Below, one piece after another: positions 25,858-34,685 of a DNA stretch of 47,521 nucleotides (positions are counted from its first letter, which is position 1; every line of letters starts with the position of its first letter). Below the pieces are notes generated by a model. It was not told the origin of the DNA. It worked only from the letters and a program-made list of their open reading frames with translations, and did not search any database. The stretch spans positions 1 to 47,521 of the forward strand of contig JADGEO010000028.1 in NCBI GenBank assembly GCA_016744335.1. Reading direction: 5' to 3'. The stretch is from Anaerolineales bacterium. GTDB lineage: Bacteria; Chloroflexota; Anaerolineae; Anaerolineales; Villigracilaceae. The translations under genes and the position numbers were made by a program.

Positions 25858-26820
25858 ATGACTGAAAATTCCGAAGCGAAAAAGAAACCCCGTCGCAAAG
25901 CCAATGTAGGCGTTGGACAATCAGCACCGCCTTGGCCTACCATTATCGCATTTTTGCTCCCAGCCTTTGTTCTCTATGCAGTCTTTATGGTTTGGCCTCT
26001 TATTCAATCTATGTATTTCAGCATGTATGAGTTCAAAGGCTTAAGCCGTGAAGGCTTTGTTGGTTTGGACAATTTCAAAGAACTATTCACTCGCTACCCA
26101 CTAAACGAACAACTTCCTCGCGCTTTTATGCACAATATCGCTTTTTTCGTTGGCACAATGGCGATCCAAAACACAATGGGACTTCTTTTTGCTCTGCTAC
26201 TTTATGGATCACGCAAGGGAAAACGCTTCTTCCAAACAGTCTACACAACGCCTTATTTGATTAGTGCTCTTGTAGTGGGATATTTATGGAGCTTGATGCT
26301 CAACCCCTTATTTGGTCCCGTTAATCAGATTCTCAAAGCAATTGGATTGGATGCACTAGCGCATCCCTGGCTTGGTGACCCCGCAACAGCATTGCCTGCC
26401 ATCATCTTGGTCAACGCCTGGCAATGGATGGGATTCCCGATGTTACTCTTCGCCGCTGGTTTGGCGAATATCAGCGAAGAGATTCGAGAAGCCGCCCGCA
26501 TGGATGGCGCAACCCGGTGGCAACTCTTCAGAAAAATCGAACTTCCCCTTCTCACACCCGTCATCGGGATTGTCACCGTATTAACATTTATTGGCAATTT
26601 TAACGCTTTCGGCATTGTTTGGTCTCTCGGGGGTGTTGATGGAGGTCCAGCTGGGTCTACAGACGTTCTCGGATTGGTTTTCTACCGCACAGCATTTAGA
26701 GGTGGCATAGACGCCTTTGGGCTGGCATCTGCCTTAGCAGTGCTCATGTTCTTCTTTATATTTGGTATTTCAACCATTGCGTTGAAAAAATTCCGTAAGG
26801 TGGAGGATCAACTGACATGA
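25858..26820 (+). CDS. Sugar ABC importer permease, MalF/UgpA-like
   Basis: 320 residues. A basic cytoplasmic N-terminus (KKKPRRKANVGVGQ) is followed by six membrane helices. The conserved EAA loop reads EAARMDGATRWQLFRKIELP. FVGLDNFKELF after the first helix is typical of the MalF/UgpA/LacF group. It forms the channel with the next gene; the two overlap by four bases (ATGA). RBS AGGTGAG. Confidence 0.92.
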   Translation: MTENSEAKKKPRRKANVGVGQSAPPWPTIIAFLLPAFVLYAVFMVWPLIQSMYFSMYEFKGLSREGFVGLDNFKELFTRYPLNEQLPRAFMHNIAFFVGTMAIQNTMGLLFALLLYGSRKGKRFFQTVYTTPYLISALVVGYLWSLMLNPLFGPVNQILKAIGLDALAHPWLGDPATALPAIILVNAWQWMGFPMLLFAAGLANISEEIREAARMDGATRWQLFRKIELPLLTPVIGIVTVLTFIGNFNAFGIVWSLGGVDGGPAGSTDVLGLVFYRTAFRGGIDAFGLASALAVLMFFFIFGISTIALKKFRKVEDQLT

Positions 26821-27662
26821 GCAATCAAATAGCGAAAAAACAAAAATTTAGCTTTGCCGATTTTGGCGTTTCTGCTTTATTGTGGGGTTATGCGGCTGTC
26901 GTCTTGCTTCCCTTGATGCTTGTTCTTGGGAACACGATGCGCACATCGCGCGAGATTTTTAAAAACCCGGCGGGTTTACCCACTTCTATCAATTTTGATA
27001 GTTATGTGCGAGCATGGCAAGAAGCTAATTTTAGTATTTATTTTTTCAATTCATTGTTCATCACAGTTTCAGCAGTGCTTTTGGCAACGGCGGTATCTGC
27101 TTTAGCTGCCTACATACTGGGACGTTATACCTTCTTTGGCAGCAAATTTCTTTTAGCCTTTTTTATGGCAGGATTGATGCTTCCTTTTCGTCTTGCAATT
27201 GTGCCACTTTTTATGATGCTCAACAATATGGGCTTAGTGGACAGCCGCATGGGCTTGATACTTGTCTACGCAGCTACAGGTATTCCGTTTTCAATCTTTA
27301 TTCTAGCGGCATTTTTTCGCCAGTTGCCGCAAGAATTATCAGAAGCCGCTCGCATTGACGGAGCTAGTGAATTCAGAATTTTTGGGCAAATCATGTTGCC
27401 TCTTGTGCGCCCTGCGCTGGCAACCGTGACTGTTTTTCAATTTGTGCCACTCTGGAACGACTTCTTCTTTCCGCTCATCTTGCTCCGCTCCACTGAAAAG
27501 TGGACTCTGGCAGTTGGCATGACGCGCTTCTTCGGTGAGTTCCAAACCGATTGGTCTACCCTTTTTGCCGGATTGGTTATCACCACCTTGCCGCTGATTA
27601 TTTTATTCTTGCTCGCAACCAAGCAGATTATTGCGGGGTTAACGGCGGGGATTGGAAAATAA
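26817..27662 (+). CDS. Sugar ABC importer permease, MalG/UgpE-like
   Basis: 281 residues with six membrane helices. The EAA loop is EAARIDGASEFRIFGQIMLP. The N-terminal NTMRTSREIFKNPAGLP and the segment after it fit the MalG family. No ATPase gene follows. As with many family 1 sugar importers, the ATPase (MsmX/MsiK type) is probably shared and encoded elsewhere. The gene is followed directly by a strong terminator. Confidence 0.92.
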   Translation: MSNQIAKKQKFSFADFGVSALLWGYAAVVLLPLMLVLGNTMRTSREIFKNPAGLPTSINFDSYVRAWQEANFSIYFFNSLFITVSAVLLATAVSALAAYILGRYTFFGSKFLLAFFMAGLMLPFRLAIVPLFMMLNNMGLVDSRMGLILVYAATGIPFSIFILAAFFRQLPQELSEAARIDGASEFRIFGQIMLPLVRPALATVTVFQFVPLWNDFFFPLILLRSTEKWTLAVGMTRFFGEFQTDWSTLFAGLVITTLPLIILFLLATKQIIAGLTAGIGK

Positions 27663-27667
27663 ATAAA

Positions 27668-27704
27668 AAAACTAACGGGTCTTAAAGACCTGTCAGTTTT
27701 TTTT
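27668..27704 (+). terminator. Rho-independent terminator after importer genes
   Basis: ACTAACGGGTCT pairs with AGACCTGTCAGT around TAA, followed by eight T (27697-27704). The inner part GGTCT/AGACCTGTCAG is shared with the terminator at 44721-44753, so both belong to one palindromic family. The next start codon is only 8 bases beyond the T-run, so some readthrough must feed the next gene or it has an unseen promoter. Confidence 0.8.
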
Positions 27705-27711
27705 ACTATAG

Positions 27712-28815
27712 ATGAAGACAGTAAACAGTATTATGCAGCAAGGAGTAGGGAATACTTTTCCTTCGGCTGTACTTCTAATTTCAGACAAGAAAGATATTCT
27801 TTTCCATCAATCCTATGGCTGGCTAGACCCTGAAAGCCGTCGACACCCTACGAAAAAAGATAGTCTCTTTGATATAGCCTCCCTGACCAAAATTTTCACG
27901 TCCACTGCTTTTTTGACCTTGCTGGATGCAAAAAAGGTCACGCTCGATACGCCCATTCAGACGATATTATCTGAGTTTAACGGAATCCGTCCTATCACTG
28001 CGTCGCTCGATCCGCTGACCAAGCAAATCTGCCCTCCCGAAGCTAGATTCGCCGAGATGCTCATTGACACGAGCGATGTCACCTTCTGTCATTTGCTCAC
28101 ACATACATCTGGGCTGCCAGCCACATCCGAGCTTTGTGAGCAAGCCGATCCATCCAATCTCCCCAAAAAACTTCCCCATTTTTTTTTGAACGACTTCATC
28201 CAAAATATCAACTTTGCCTATCCGCCCGAACGAAAACTGGTTTATAGTGACATCGGCTACATCCTTTTGGGCGAAGCGGTTGCGCGTCTTTCTGGGATGC
28301 CCCTTAGCGATTATTTGCAAAAAATGCTACCCTTTAGCTCAGGACAATCCGCTGTGCCGACCGAGCTTTGCGAATGGCGACAGCGGCGTTGCGTAGGCGA
28401 AGTGCACGATGAAAAGGCAGCTTGTCTCGGCGGATTCGCGGGACACGCCGGACTTTTTGCAACAGCCAAAGATATAGATACGCTGGGGCAAGTTTATTTG
28501 AATGATGGATTGCTCGGGAAGAGCCGGATTCTATCAGCGGATTCTGTGCTCGAGGCAACCAGCCCCCAAATAAGATTGGAGGGAATCAGACGTGGTTTTG
28601 GCTGGCTTCTGCCCGACGAGCATGGTGCCAGCCCCGTCGGGAGTGCCGTTAATAAAAGCAGCTATGGGCACACTGGCTTTACCGGAACTTCTTTATGGGT
28701 AGACCCCGAACGGGAACGTGTGGTTGCTCTGCTCACAAATCGTGTCTATTATGGGCGTGATGCGGAAAAGATCAAAGCATTTCGTGCGAAGTTGCATGAT
28801 GCAGTATTTAGCTAA
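27712..28815 (+). CDS. Serine hydrolase of beta-lactamase family, AmiE-like
   Basis: 367 residues. The SxxK motif SLTK is at 57-60 (general Ser57/Lys60), LLTHTSGLP follows near 128, the YxN-type motif is YSD at 178-180, and GHTGFTGTS near the C-terminus replaces KTG. This is the class C/PBP4* fold. In Bacillus subtilis the same family's AmiE (YbbE) removes the peptide from MurNAc and lies next to murQ. Here the neighbour is a kinase-MurQ fusion, so an N-acetylmuramyl-L-alanine amidase role is a reasonable inference. Unlike the Bacillus protein there is no signal peptide, suggesting a cytoplasmic enzyme. A T9 run (28179-28187) lies in the coding region. No good ribosome-binding site is visible. 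Confidence 0.72.
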   Translation: MKTVNSIMQQGVGNTFPSAVLLISDKKDILFHQSYGWLDPESRRHPTKKDSLFDIASLTKIFTSTAFLTLLDAKKVTLDTPIQTILSEFNGIRPITASLDPLTKQICPPEARFAEMLIDTSDVTFCHLLTHTSGLPATSELCEQADPSNLPKKLPHFFLNDFIQNINFAYPPERKLVYSDIGYILLGEAVARLSGMPLSDYLQKMLPFSSGQSAVPTELCEWRQRRCVGEVHDEKAACLGGFAGHAGLFATAKDIDTLGQVYLNDGLLGKSRILSADSVLEATSPQIRLEGIRRGFGWLLPDEHGASPVGSAVNKSSYGHTGFTGTSLWVDPERERVVALLTNRVYYGRDAEKIKAFRAKLHDAVFS

Positions 28816-28828
28816 AATATCAAAATTA

Positions 28829-28863
28829 GAACTGCATTGCATTTGAAAAATGCGTTGCAGTTC
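28829..28863. repeat. Hairpin between amiE-like gene and kinase-murQ
   Basis: GAACTGCATTGCATTT pairs with AATGCGTTGCAGTTC with one internal mismatch. A second hairpin GCAACGCATC/GATGCAATGC lies at about 28900-28925. There is no T-run. Together they may regulate expression of the fusion gene, whose start is at 28959. Confidence 0.55.
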
Positions 28864-28958
28864 GGATTTATCAAAAAATGTAGGCAAAACCCGATATGCA
28901 ACGCATCTTTGGGGATGCAATGCACATCTATCATCTTTCAGTAATATCGGAGAACTCA

Positions 28959-30806
28959 ATGACCCAATACATCATAGGCGTGGATGGCGGCGGGAGCAAA
29001 ACCTCTGCTGTCATTATCAATGAAAAAGGAAAAGAACTAGGGCGCAGTAAGCGTGGCGCGTCAAATTACCATTTAATTGGAATAGAGCGATTAAAGAAAT
29101 TATTGGACGAAGTCATGCGGGCGGCGGCTGAAGATGCAGGAATTGCACTCGAAGAAATTTCATCTGTTCTTTGGGCATTGGCTGGCGCAGGTCGCCCTGC
29201 AGAAGCGGGAAAACTCGAATCTATGAGAGCCGATTTACTCCCCAACATCCCTGGTGGTGTGGTAAACGATGCAGTCGGCGCACTGGTTGGTGGGGCAGGC
29301 TCCCGCAAGGGAATTGTGCTCATCTCTGGTACAGGGACAATTGCTTATGGCGAAGATGGCACAGGTAAAACCGCTCGCGCAGGTGGATGGGGGCACGCCC
29401 TCGATCATGGCTCTGGCTATAGCATCGCCATCGAAGCCTTGCGAGCCATTGTCGCAATGGTAGATGAGAGAGAGCTACCCACAACTTTATATCAAAAAAT
29501 GCAAGAAACCCTGGGTGTAGAAAACTCTACTGAATTAGTTGGGTGGCTCTATGCACCTGAACGTCAAATCGCCGAAGTGGCGTTACTTGCGCCACAAGTG
29601 CTAATTGCCGCCGAAGAAGGCGACTTAATGGCTACCTATATTCTCCTCCAGGCTGCTGAATCACTCGCCCGAAAAGTAGATGCAGTTGCCCGCCGCCTTG
29701 AGTTGTGGAATCAACCTTTCCCGCTCATTCTCACGGGTGGGTTGCTCGAAAATAGCGTTTTTTACCGCCGTTTGGTTTCTCAATCTATCCGTACCAAAGT
29801 GCCTAATGCGCAACCCCAACTCGGTCAACAGGATGCCGCTATCGGCGCGGCTATGCTCGCTCGTGAAATGCTCGGTTATCCACTTGCTGATGCCACTGCA
29901 TTGAGCGCAGATACTTCCACCGCATGGGCATCCGAAGAGCGGAATGTGCTCACGCAGAACTTAGATCTGCATCCATCTCTCGAAGTGGCAGGGTTGATGC
30001 ACCTTGAAGATGCCCGTGCTGTTGCCGCCGTGCGCTCTGCTTTGCCCCACATCGCTGCCACCATAGATGGCATCGCTGCACGCATGAAAAAAGGTGGTCG
30101 CCTGATTTACGTCGGCGCAGGCACATCGGGACGTTTGGGCACACTCGATGCCTCCGAATGTCCACCCACCTTTGGCACCACTCCAGATCAAATTCTCTGC
30201 ATCATGGCGGGCGGAGAAAAAGCACTCACCCAAGCCTTTGAGGGCGCAGAAGATGATGCTGAAAAGGGTGCCCAAGAAATAGCGGATTTACAGATCAACG
30301 AGCTGGATTCTGTCATCGGCATCGCCGCAAGCGGACGTACCCCCTACGTAATCGGCGCACTAAAAACAGCTCGGCAGCGAGGGGCATTAACCGCCTCCGT
30401 TATCTGCAATCTGCCCGCACCTTTGGCTGAGAATGTAGATTTTGTCATCGCCCCGCTAGTTGGACCAGAAGCCCTCGCAGGCTCCACTCGTCTGAAAGCG
30501 GGAACGGTGCAAAAGCTTGTACTTAACATGCTCAGCACTGGTGCGATGGTGCGGCTCGGCAAAACCTATGGCAACCTGATGGTGGATGTGGCGCAACATA
30601 ATCTCAAATTGCAAGAGCGTGCCAAACGCATCATCGCCCAAGCCTGCAATGTAGACAATGAGACTGCCGCCCAAGCCCTCACTGATTCTGATTATGACAT
30701 CCGTACCGCTATCGTTTGTCTTGAACTTGGATCTGAACCTGATACCGCTAAAGAAAGACTAGATGCAACAAATGGCGATATCCGTTTAGCGATTTCAAGA
30801 AAGTGA
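28959..30806 (+). CDS. murQ: Amino-sugar kinase (BadF/BadG) fused to MurQ etherase
   Basis: 615 residues. The ATG at 28959 has GGAGA upstream and is preferred to the ATG at 28896, which lies in a hairpin region. Residues 1 to about 310 form a BadF/BadG/NAGK-type kinase: IIGVDGGGSKTSAV, VNDAVGALVGG, ISGTGTIAYG and GGWGHALDHGSGYSI. Residues about 326-615 form N-acetylmuramic acid 6-phosphate etherase: LIYVGAGTSGRLGTLDASEC followed by PPTFGT, IAASGRTPYVIGAL, GPEALAGSTRLKAGTVQKL, and NLMVDVAQHNLKLQERA. Together they could phosphorylate MurNAc and split MurNAc-6-P into GlcNAc-6-P and D-lactate. Both halves look complete. The kinase could also act on GlcNAc, as the MurK type does. Confidence 0.92.
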   Translation: MTQYIIGVDGGGSKTSAVIINEKGKELGRSKRGASNYHLIGIERLKKLLDEVMRAAAEDAGIALEEISSVLWALAGAGRPAEAGKLESMRADLLPNIPGGVVNDAVGALVGGAGSRKGIVLISGTGTIAYGEDGTGKTARAGGWGHALDHGSGYSIAIEALRAIVAMVDERELPTTLYQKMQETLGVENSTELVGWLYAPERQIAEVALLAPQVLIAAEEGDLMATYILLQAAESLARKVDAVARRLELWNQPFPLILTGGLLENSVFYRRLVSQSIRTKVPNAQPQLGQQDAAIGAAMLAREMLGYPLADATALSADTSTAWASEERNVLTQNLDLHPSLEVAGLMHLEDARAVAAVRSALPHIAATIDGIAARMKKGGRLIYVGAGTSGRLGTLDASECPPTFGTTPDQILCIMAGGEKALTQAFEGAEDDAEKGAQEIADLQINELDSVIGIAASGRTPYVIGALKTARQRGALTASVICNLPAPLAENVDFVIAPLVGPEALAGSTRLKAGTVQKLVLNMLSTGAMVRLGKTYGNLMVDVAQHNLKLQERAKRIIAQACNVDNETAAQALTDSDYDIRTAIVCLELGSEPDTAKERLDATNGDIRLAISRK

Positions 30807-30844
30807 AAAGGCTAAACATAGTTGTTCTGTGGTGAAACTGTAAA

Positions 30845-33790
30845 ATGAAACCAACAACCCTCCCCGATTATCTCTCTGACCTTCAAAAACGTATTCAAGG
30901 CGAATTGCGTACAGACATATTTGACCTTGCTCAATACAGCACCGATGCCAGCATTCATCAGGTCATGCCCTATGGCGTACTCATCCCTAAAAGCATGGAC
31001 GATGTGCAGGATGCCATCGAATTGGCGGCAAAGTACAAAGTCCCTGTGTTGCCTCGCACGGCAGGGACAAGTTTGGCAGGACAGGCAACTAACGCCGCGC
31101 TGGTCATAGATGCCGTGCCACATCTTAACAAAATTATTGAAATCAACGCCGAAGAAAAGTGGGCGAAAGTGCAACCTGGGGTTGTGCTAGATCATCTTAA
31201 TCAAGAATTGAGTTCTCATGGGTTGAAATATGGTCCCGACCCCGCCAGCGGAAATAGGGCGGCGATGGGCGGCATAATCGCCAATAACGCCACAGGTAGT
31301 CACTCGATTATGTACGGGATGAGCGCAGATCACGTTCTGGGCACAAAAGTCATTCTGGCAGATGGCTCGCAAACCGAGTTTGGGTTCTTGTCGGATGCTG
31401 AATTGCGGCAAAAAGCCCAAAGAGGGGGTTTTGAAGGGCAAATCTACAGCCAAATGCTGGGCATCACACAAAACGAAGGCAATCAAGCCATAATTCGAGA
31501 GCGAACGCCCAAACACTGGCGGCGTTGCGGTGGCTATAACGCCGATAGACTCATCGGCGGCAGCGGCGTCTCCTTCCTTATTCCACAAAATAATAGCTTT
31601 AATCTTGCAAAACTTTTATGCGGCTCTGAAGGCACGCTCGGATTTATGAGCGAAATCACCCTTGGGTTGGTTGAAATCCCCAAAAAGACGGCGATTGCAG
31701 TGGTGCATTTTGATTCGCTCAAAACCACGCTCGATGCTGTGCCGGCAATGCTCGAAACCCAGCCATCGGCGGTCGAATTGATCGACCACGTTGGGCTGGC
31801 GCAATGCCGCTCCACGCCCCAATATGCGCCGCTCTTGAAGGGTGTGATCGAGGGCACGCCGCAATATGTGCTCATCACCGAGTTTTATGGCGAGAGTGAG
31901 CGGGAGTTGCAGGTGAAGGTGGCGCAACTGACGAAAATTGTGCATGCGAATGGGGCGGGGGCGGTTGTGCCGATTTTTGATGCGGCGACGCAGGCAAAAG
32001 TTTGGGCTGTTCGCAAGACTGCGCTCGGATTTTTGATGAGCGTGCAGGGCGACCACAAGCCCGTGCCATTTATCGAAGATGCCGCCGTGCCAGTTGAGCA
32101 TCTCGGCGAATATATTGGCAAATTGGAGCAATTTAGCAACGATCTTGGCACCGAAATTGCCTATTTTGCCCATGCCAGTGCGGGATGTCTGCACGTCCGC
32201 CCGATGATTAATACAAAAAAGGCGCGGGAAGTGGCGAAATTGCCCAAAATACAGGAATTTGCTGTGGACTTGCTGCGCGGCTATGGCGGGGCACTCTCCA
32301 GTGAACACGGGGACGGACGTTCCCGAAGCTGGGCGGCGCAAAAAATCTTTGGTGCTGAACTCCACGACATCTACCGTCAAATTAAAAACACCTTCGACCC
32401 GGACAATCTCTTCAACCCCGGCAATATCGTAGGCGGCGACCCAATTGACGCAAATCTGCGCTACGGCGGGAATTACGAGCCAATTGAGCTAAAGCTAAAT
32501 CTCGATTTCGGTGCGACGGATGGTTTTGCGCGTGCAGTCGAAGCCTGCAATGGCGAGGGCGTTTGCCGCAAAGAGGGCACGGGGACAATGTGTCCCAGCT
32601 ATATGGCAACCCGAGATGAAAAGCACAGCACTCGTGGACGCGCCAACGCCCTGCGAGCAACGCTTTCTGGCGTTTTGCCCCCCGAAGCCCTCACAGACAA
32701 ACGTATGTACGAAATTATGGAACTCTGCGTCTCCTGTAAATCCTGTAAGGTAGAATGTCCTTCGGCAGTAGATATGGCGAAGCTCAAATTTGAGTTTTTG
32801 GCACAATACTACGAAGTGCATGGCATCCCCTTTCGCTCACGGATATTTGGGGCAATTCATATCATTAGCCGCATTGCAGCGGGACCTTTTGCGCCCGTGA
32901 TTAATGCCGTGATGGGCAGTAAATTGGTACGCCTTTTACTCGAAAAAACAGTGGGGATTAGTAGCAAACGAGTTATGCCGAAATTTGCGAAGCAGTCTTT
33001 TGTGAAGTGGTTCAACAATCGCCCCATCCCTCCTCTAACTCCCCCCGAGGGGGAAGGCTGGGATGGGGGAAAAATCGTTCTCTTCAACGACACCTTCAAC
33101 ACCTACAATAATCCCGAAGTCGCCATCTCTGCCACCGAAGTCTTTGAAGCGGCAGGATTTGAAGTAGTCCTGCCTGGACATAAATGCTGTGGTCGCCCTG
33201 CTATCTCGAAGGGATTGGTCGATCAAGCCCACAAGCTTGCCCAAGACACAGTCGAGCATCTCTACCCCTTCGCCGCAGAAGGGCTTCCCATTGTTGGGCT
33301 GGAGCCAAGTTGTCTTTTGAGCATGAGAGATGAATATCATTACCTGTTACCAAATGATCCCCGTGTGCAAGTTATTTCGGATCATTGCTACACCTTCGAA
33401 GAATTCATCAGCAAAATGGATGCAGAAGGCAAATGGGGTTTACCCCTTAAAACACCCGCGTCGCACTTGCTTCTACATGGTCATTGCCAACAAAAAGCAT
33501 TGACCGGTCTCAATCCGAGTGTCCTTACCCTGAACCTCATCCCCAGCACCGATGTGGAAACCCTCGACGCAGGCTGCTGCGGGATGGCAGGCTCCTTTGG
33601 CTACGAATCCGAGCATTACGACATCTCCATGAAAATGGGCGAAGACCGCCTCTTTCCCGCCGTGCGTGGAGTGGATGATGAGACCATTATTGTGGCGGCT
33701 GGAACAAGTTGCCGCCACCAAGTTGAAGACGGCACGGGGAAGAAGGCTTTGCATCCCGCTGAAGTGTTGCGAAGGGCGATGGGGGAGTAA
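30845..33790 (+). CDS. FAD/Fe-S D-2-hydroxyacid dehydrogenase (D-lactate type, GlcD-GlpC fusion)
   Basis: 981 residues. An N-terminal FAD-binding type 4 domain (VPVLPRTAGTSLAGQ, PDPASGNRAAMGGIIANNAT) and FAD-oxidase C-terminal domain are followed by ferredoxin-like cysteine sets: GVCRKEGTGTMCPSY near 569-585 and CVSCKSCKVECPSAV near 628. Two CCG-type segments follow: KCCGRPAISKG near 780 and DAGCCGMAGSFGYE near 910. This is the layout of YdiJ/Dld-type D-lactate, glycolate or D-2-hydroxyglutarate dehydrogenases that feed electrons to quinones. It follows murQ by 38 bp, and D-lactate is a product of MurQ, so D-lactate is the most likely substrate. A palindrome at 33022-33068 is translated in frame between the two halves. 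Confidence 0.87.
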   Translation: MKPTTLPDYLSDLQKRIQGELRTDIFDLAQYSTDASIHQVMPYGVLIPKSMDDVQDAIELAAKYKVPVLPRTAGTSLAGQATNAALVIDAVPHLNKIIEINAEEKWAKVQPGVVLDHLNQELSSHGLKYGPDPASGNRAAMGGIIANNATGSHSIMYGMSADHVLGTKVILADGSQTEFGFLSDAELRQKAQRGGFEGQIYSQMLGITQNEGNQAIIRERTPKHWRRCGGYNADRLIGGSGVSFLIPQNNSFNLAKLLCGSEGTLGFMSEITLGLVEIPKKTAIAVVHFDSLKTTLDAVPAMLETQPSAVELIDHVGLAQCRSTPQYAPLLKGVIEGTPQYVLITEFYGESERELQVKVAQLTKIVHANGAGAVVPIFDAATQAKVWAVRKTALGFLMSVQGDHKPVPFIEDAAVPVEHLGEYIGKLEQFSNDLGTEIAYFAHASAGCLHVRPMINTKKAREVAKLPKIQEFAVDLLRGYGGALSSEHGDGRSRSWAAQKIFGAELHDIYRQIKNTFDPDNLFNPGNIVGGDPIDANLRYGGNYEPIELKLNLDFGATDGFARAVEACNGEGVCRKEGTGTMCPSYMATRDEKHSTRGRANALRATLSGVLPPEALTDKRMYEIMELCVSCKSCKVECPSAVDMAKLKFEFLAQYYEVHGIPFRSRIFGAIHIISRIAAGPFAPVINAVMGSKLVRLLLEKTVGISSKRVMPKFAKQSFVKWFNNRPIPPLTPPEGEGWDGGKIVLFNDTFNTYNNPEVAISATEVFEAAGFEVVLPGHKCCGRPAISKGLVDQAHKLAQDTVEHLYPFAAEGLPIVGLEPSCLLSMRDEYHYLLPNDPRVQVISDHCYTFEEFISKMDAEGKWGLPLKTPASHLLLHGHCQQKALTGLNPSVLTLNLIPSTDVETLDAGCCGMAGSFGYESEHYDISMKMGEDRLFPAVRGVDDETIIVAAGTSCRHQVEDGTGKKALHPAEVLRRAMGE
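33022..33068. repeat. In-frame palindrome in the FAD/Fe-S gene
   Basis: CCCCATCCC (33022-33030) pairs with GGGATGGGG (33060-33068), with an inner CCCCC/GGGGG stem. It is read as PIPPLTPPEGEGWDGGK, a Pro/Gly-rich stretch that looks foreign between two folded domains. It resembles intergenic palindromes captured inside a coding sequence. Confidence 0.7.
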
Positions 33791-33878
33791 AAGTAGGGCC
33801 AGTTTTAGCTTAATCTTGCTTTCAAAATAACTTTTTTATTCCTTGTTGTACAAGAAAAAAGTGGTCTATTGTGTTCAT

Positions 33879-34376
33879 CCCTAGCCTTGCGGCTACGCAG
33901 GTGACCCCGTCCGCGCCTGCACTTGTTCTCACTCCACCGTAACCCGCTACCAAAAACGGATTTCAGGTCCTATGCTCGACCGCATAGATATCCACATCGA
34001 AGTCCCGCGCGTAGATTTTGAAAAACTGTCTGATAAACGCAGAGGGGAAAGCTCAGAAGATATTCGCGCTAGAGTAGAAAAAGCGCGTCAAATACAAAGA
34101 GATAGATTCACCGAACTAAAAAATGGTGTAATGACCAACGCCGATATGCGCGGCGCATATTTGCGCGTGGCAGAAGTCCGTCAGTTTTGCGAATTAGATG
34201 AAGTGGGTCAAGCACTCATTAAAACAGCGATGGCACAATTGCAACTCTCCGCGCGGGCTTATCATCGCATTTTGAAATTATCACGCACAATTGCAGATTT
34301 AGCAGGGGAGGAGAATATCGCGTCCACGCATTTGGCGGAGGCGTTGCAGTATAGGCCTAAGGGGATGATGGTGTAA
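33879..34376 (+). pseudogene. comM: comM/yifB 3' fragment, copy 3
   Basis: Very close to copies 1 and 2 but with 15 extra bases (GGCGCATATTTGCGC, about 34150-34164) that add five residues GAYLR. Like copies 2 and 4 it has TAG (33882-33884) in place of the first Cys codon. The stop is TAA instead of TAG, and the shared 3' tail and foldback terminus are missing: the sequence diverges right after the stop. Upstream it shares CAAGAAAAAAGTGGTCTATT with copy 2. Confidence 0.85.
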
Positions 34377-34399
34377 CCCATATTTTACAGAATCAACTC

Positions 34400-34635
34400 T
34401 TCGAGCTCATAACCCTGCAGCCGCAGGTCCGAGTCCTGTCCCTGCTACTAAAGTAAAAGAAACTGCTAATAGATGATATTGAGCGGTTTCTTGCTTTAAA
34501 ATCTAAAGTGTCTAAAATGTGGGGTATTTGCCAGCATAGCGGTTCGAGTCCTTTGGCTTGGTAAAAGTGTTTGTTGGTGATGTTACCAGACTACCCTGCC
34601 TGCATTGACATAGTGTGAGTTCCAGCTCTGTGGGA
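34400..34635 (+). pseudogene. Degenerate tRNA-like remnants
   Basis: GCTCATAACCCTGCAG (34405-34420) resembles a CAU anticodon loop and 3' stem; GCAGGTCCGAGTCCTGTC and CCTGCTAC (to 34448) resemble a T-arm and acceptor 3' strand. Further T-arm-like pieces are GCGGTTCGAGTCC at 34539-34551 and GTGAGTTCCAGCTCTG at 34615-34630. No complete cloverleaf can be folded by eye; 5' acceptor strands are not found. It may be a decayed tRNA cluster. Apart from this, 34377-34685 holds no gene. Confidence 0.3.
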
Positions 34636-34685
34636 AGTTGATTCTAGCTTTGATATTTTCTCCTATTTCTTTTTTCGAGTAAATA

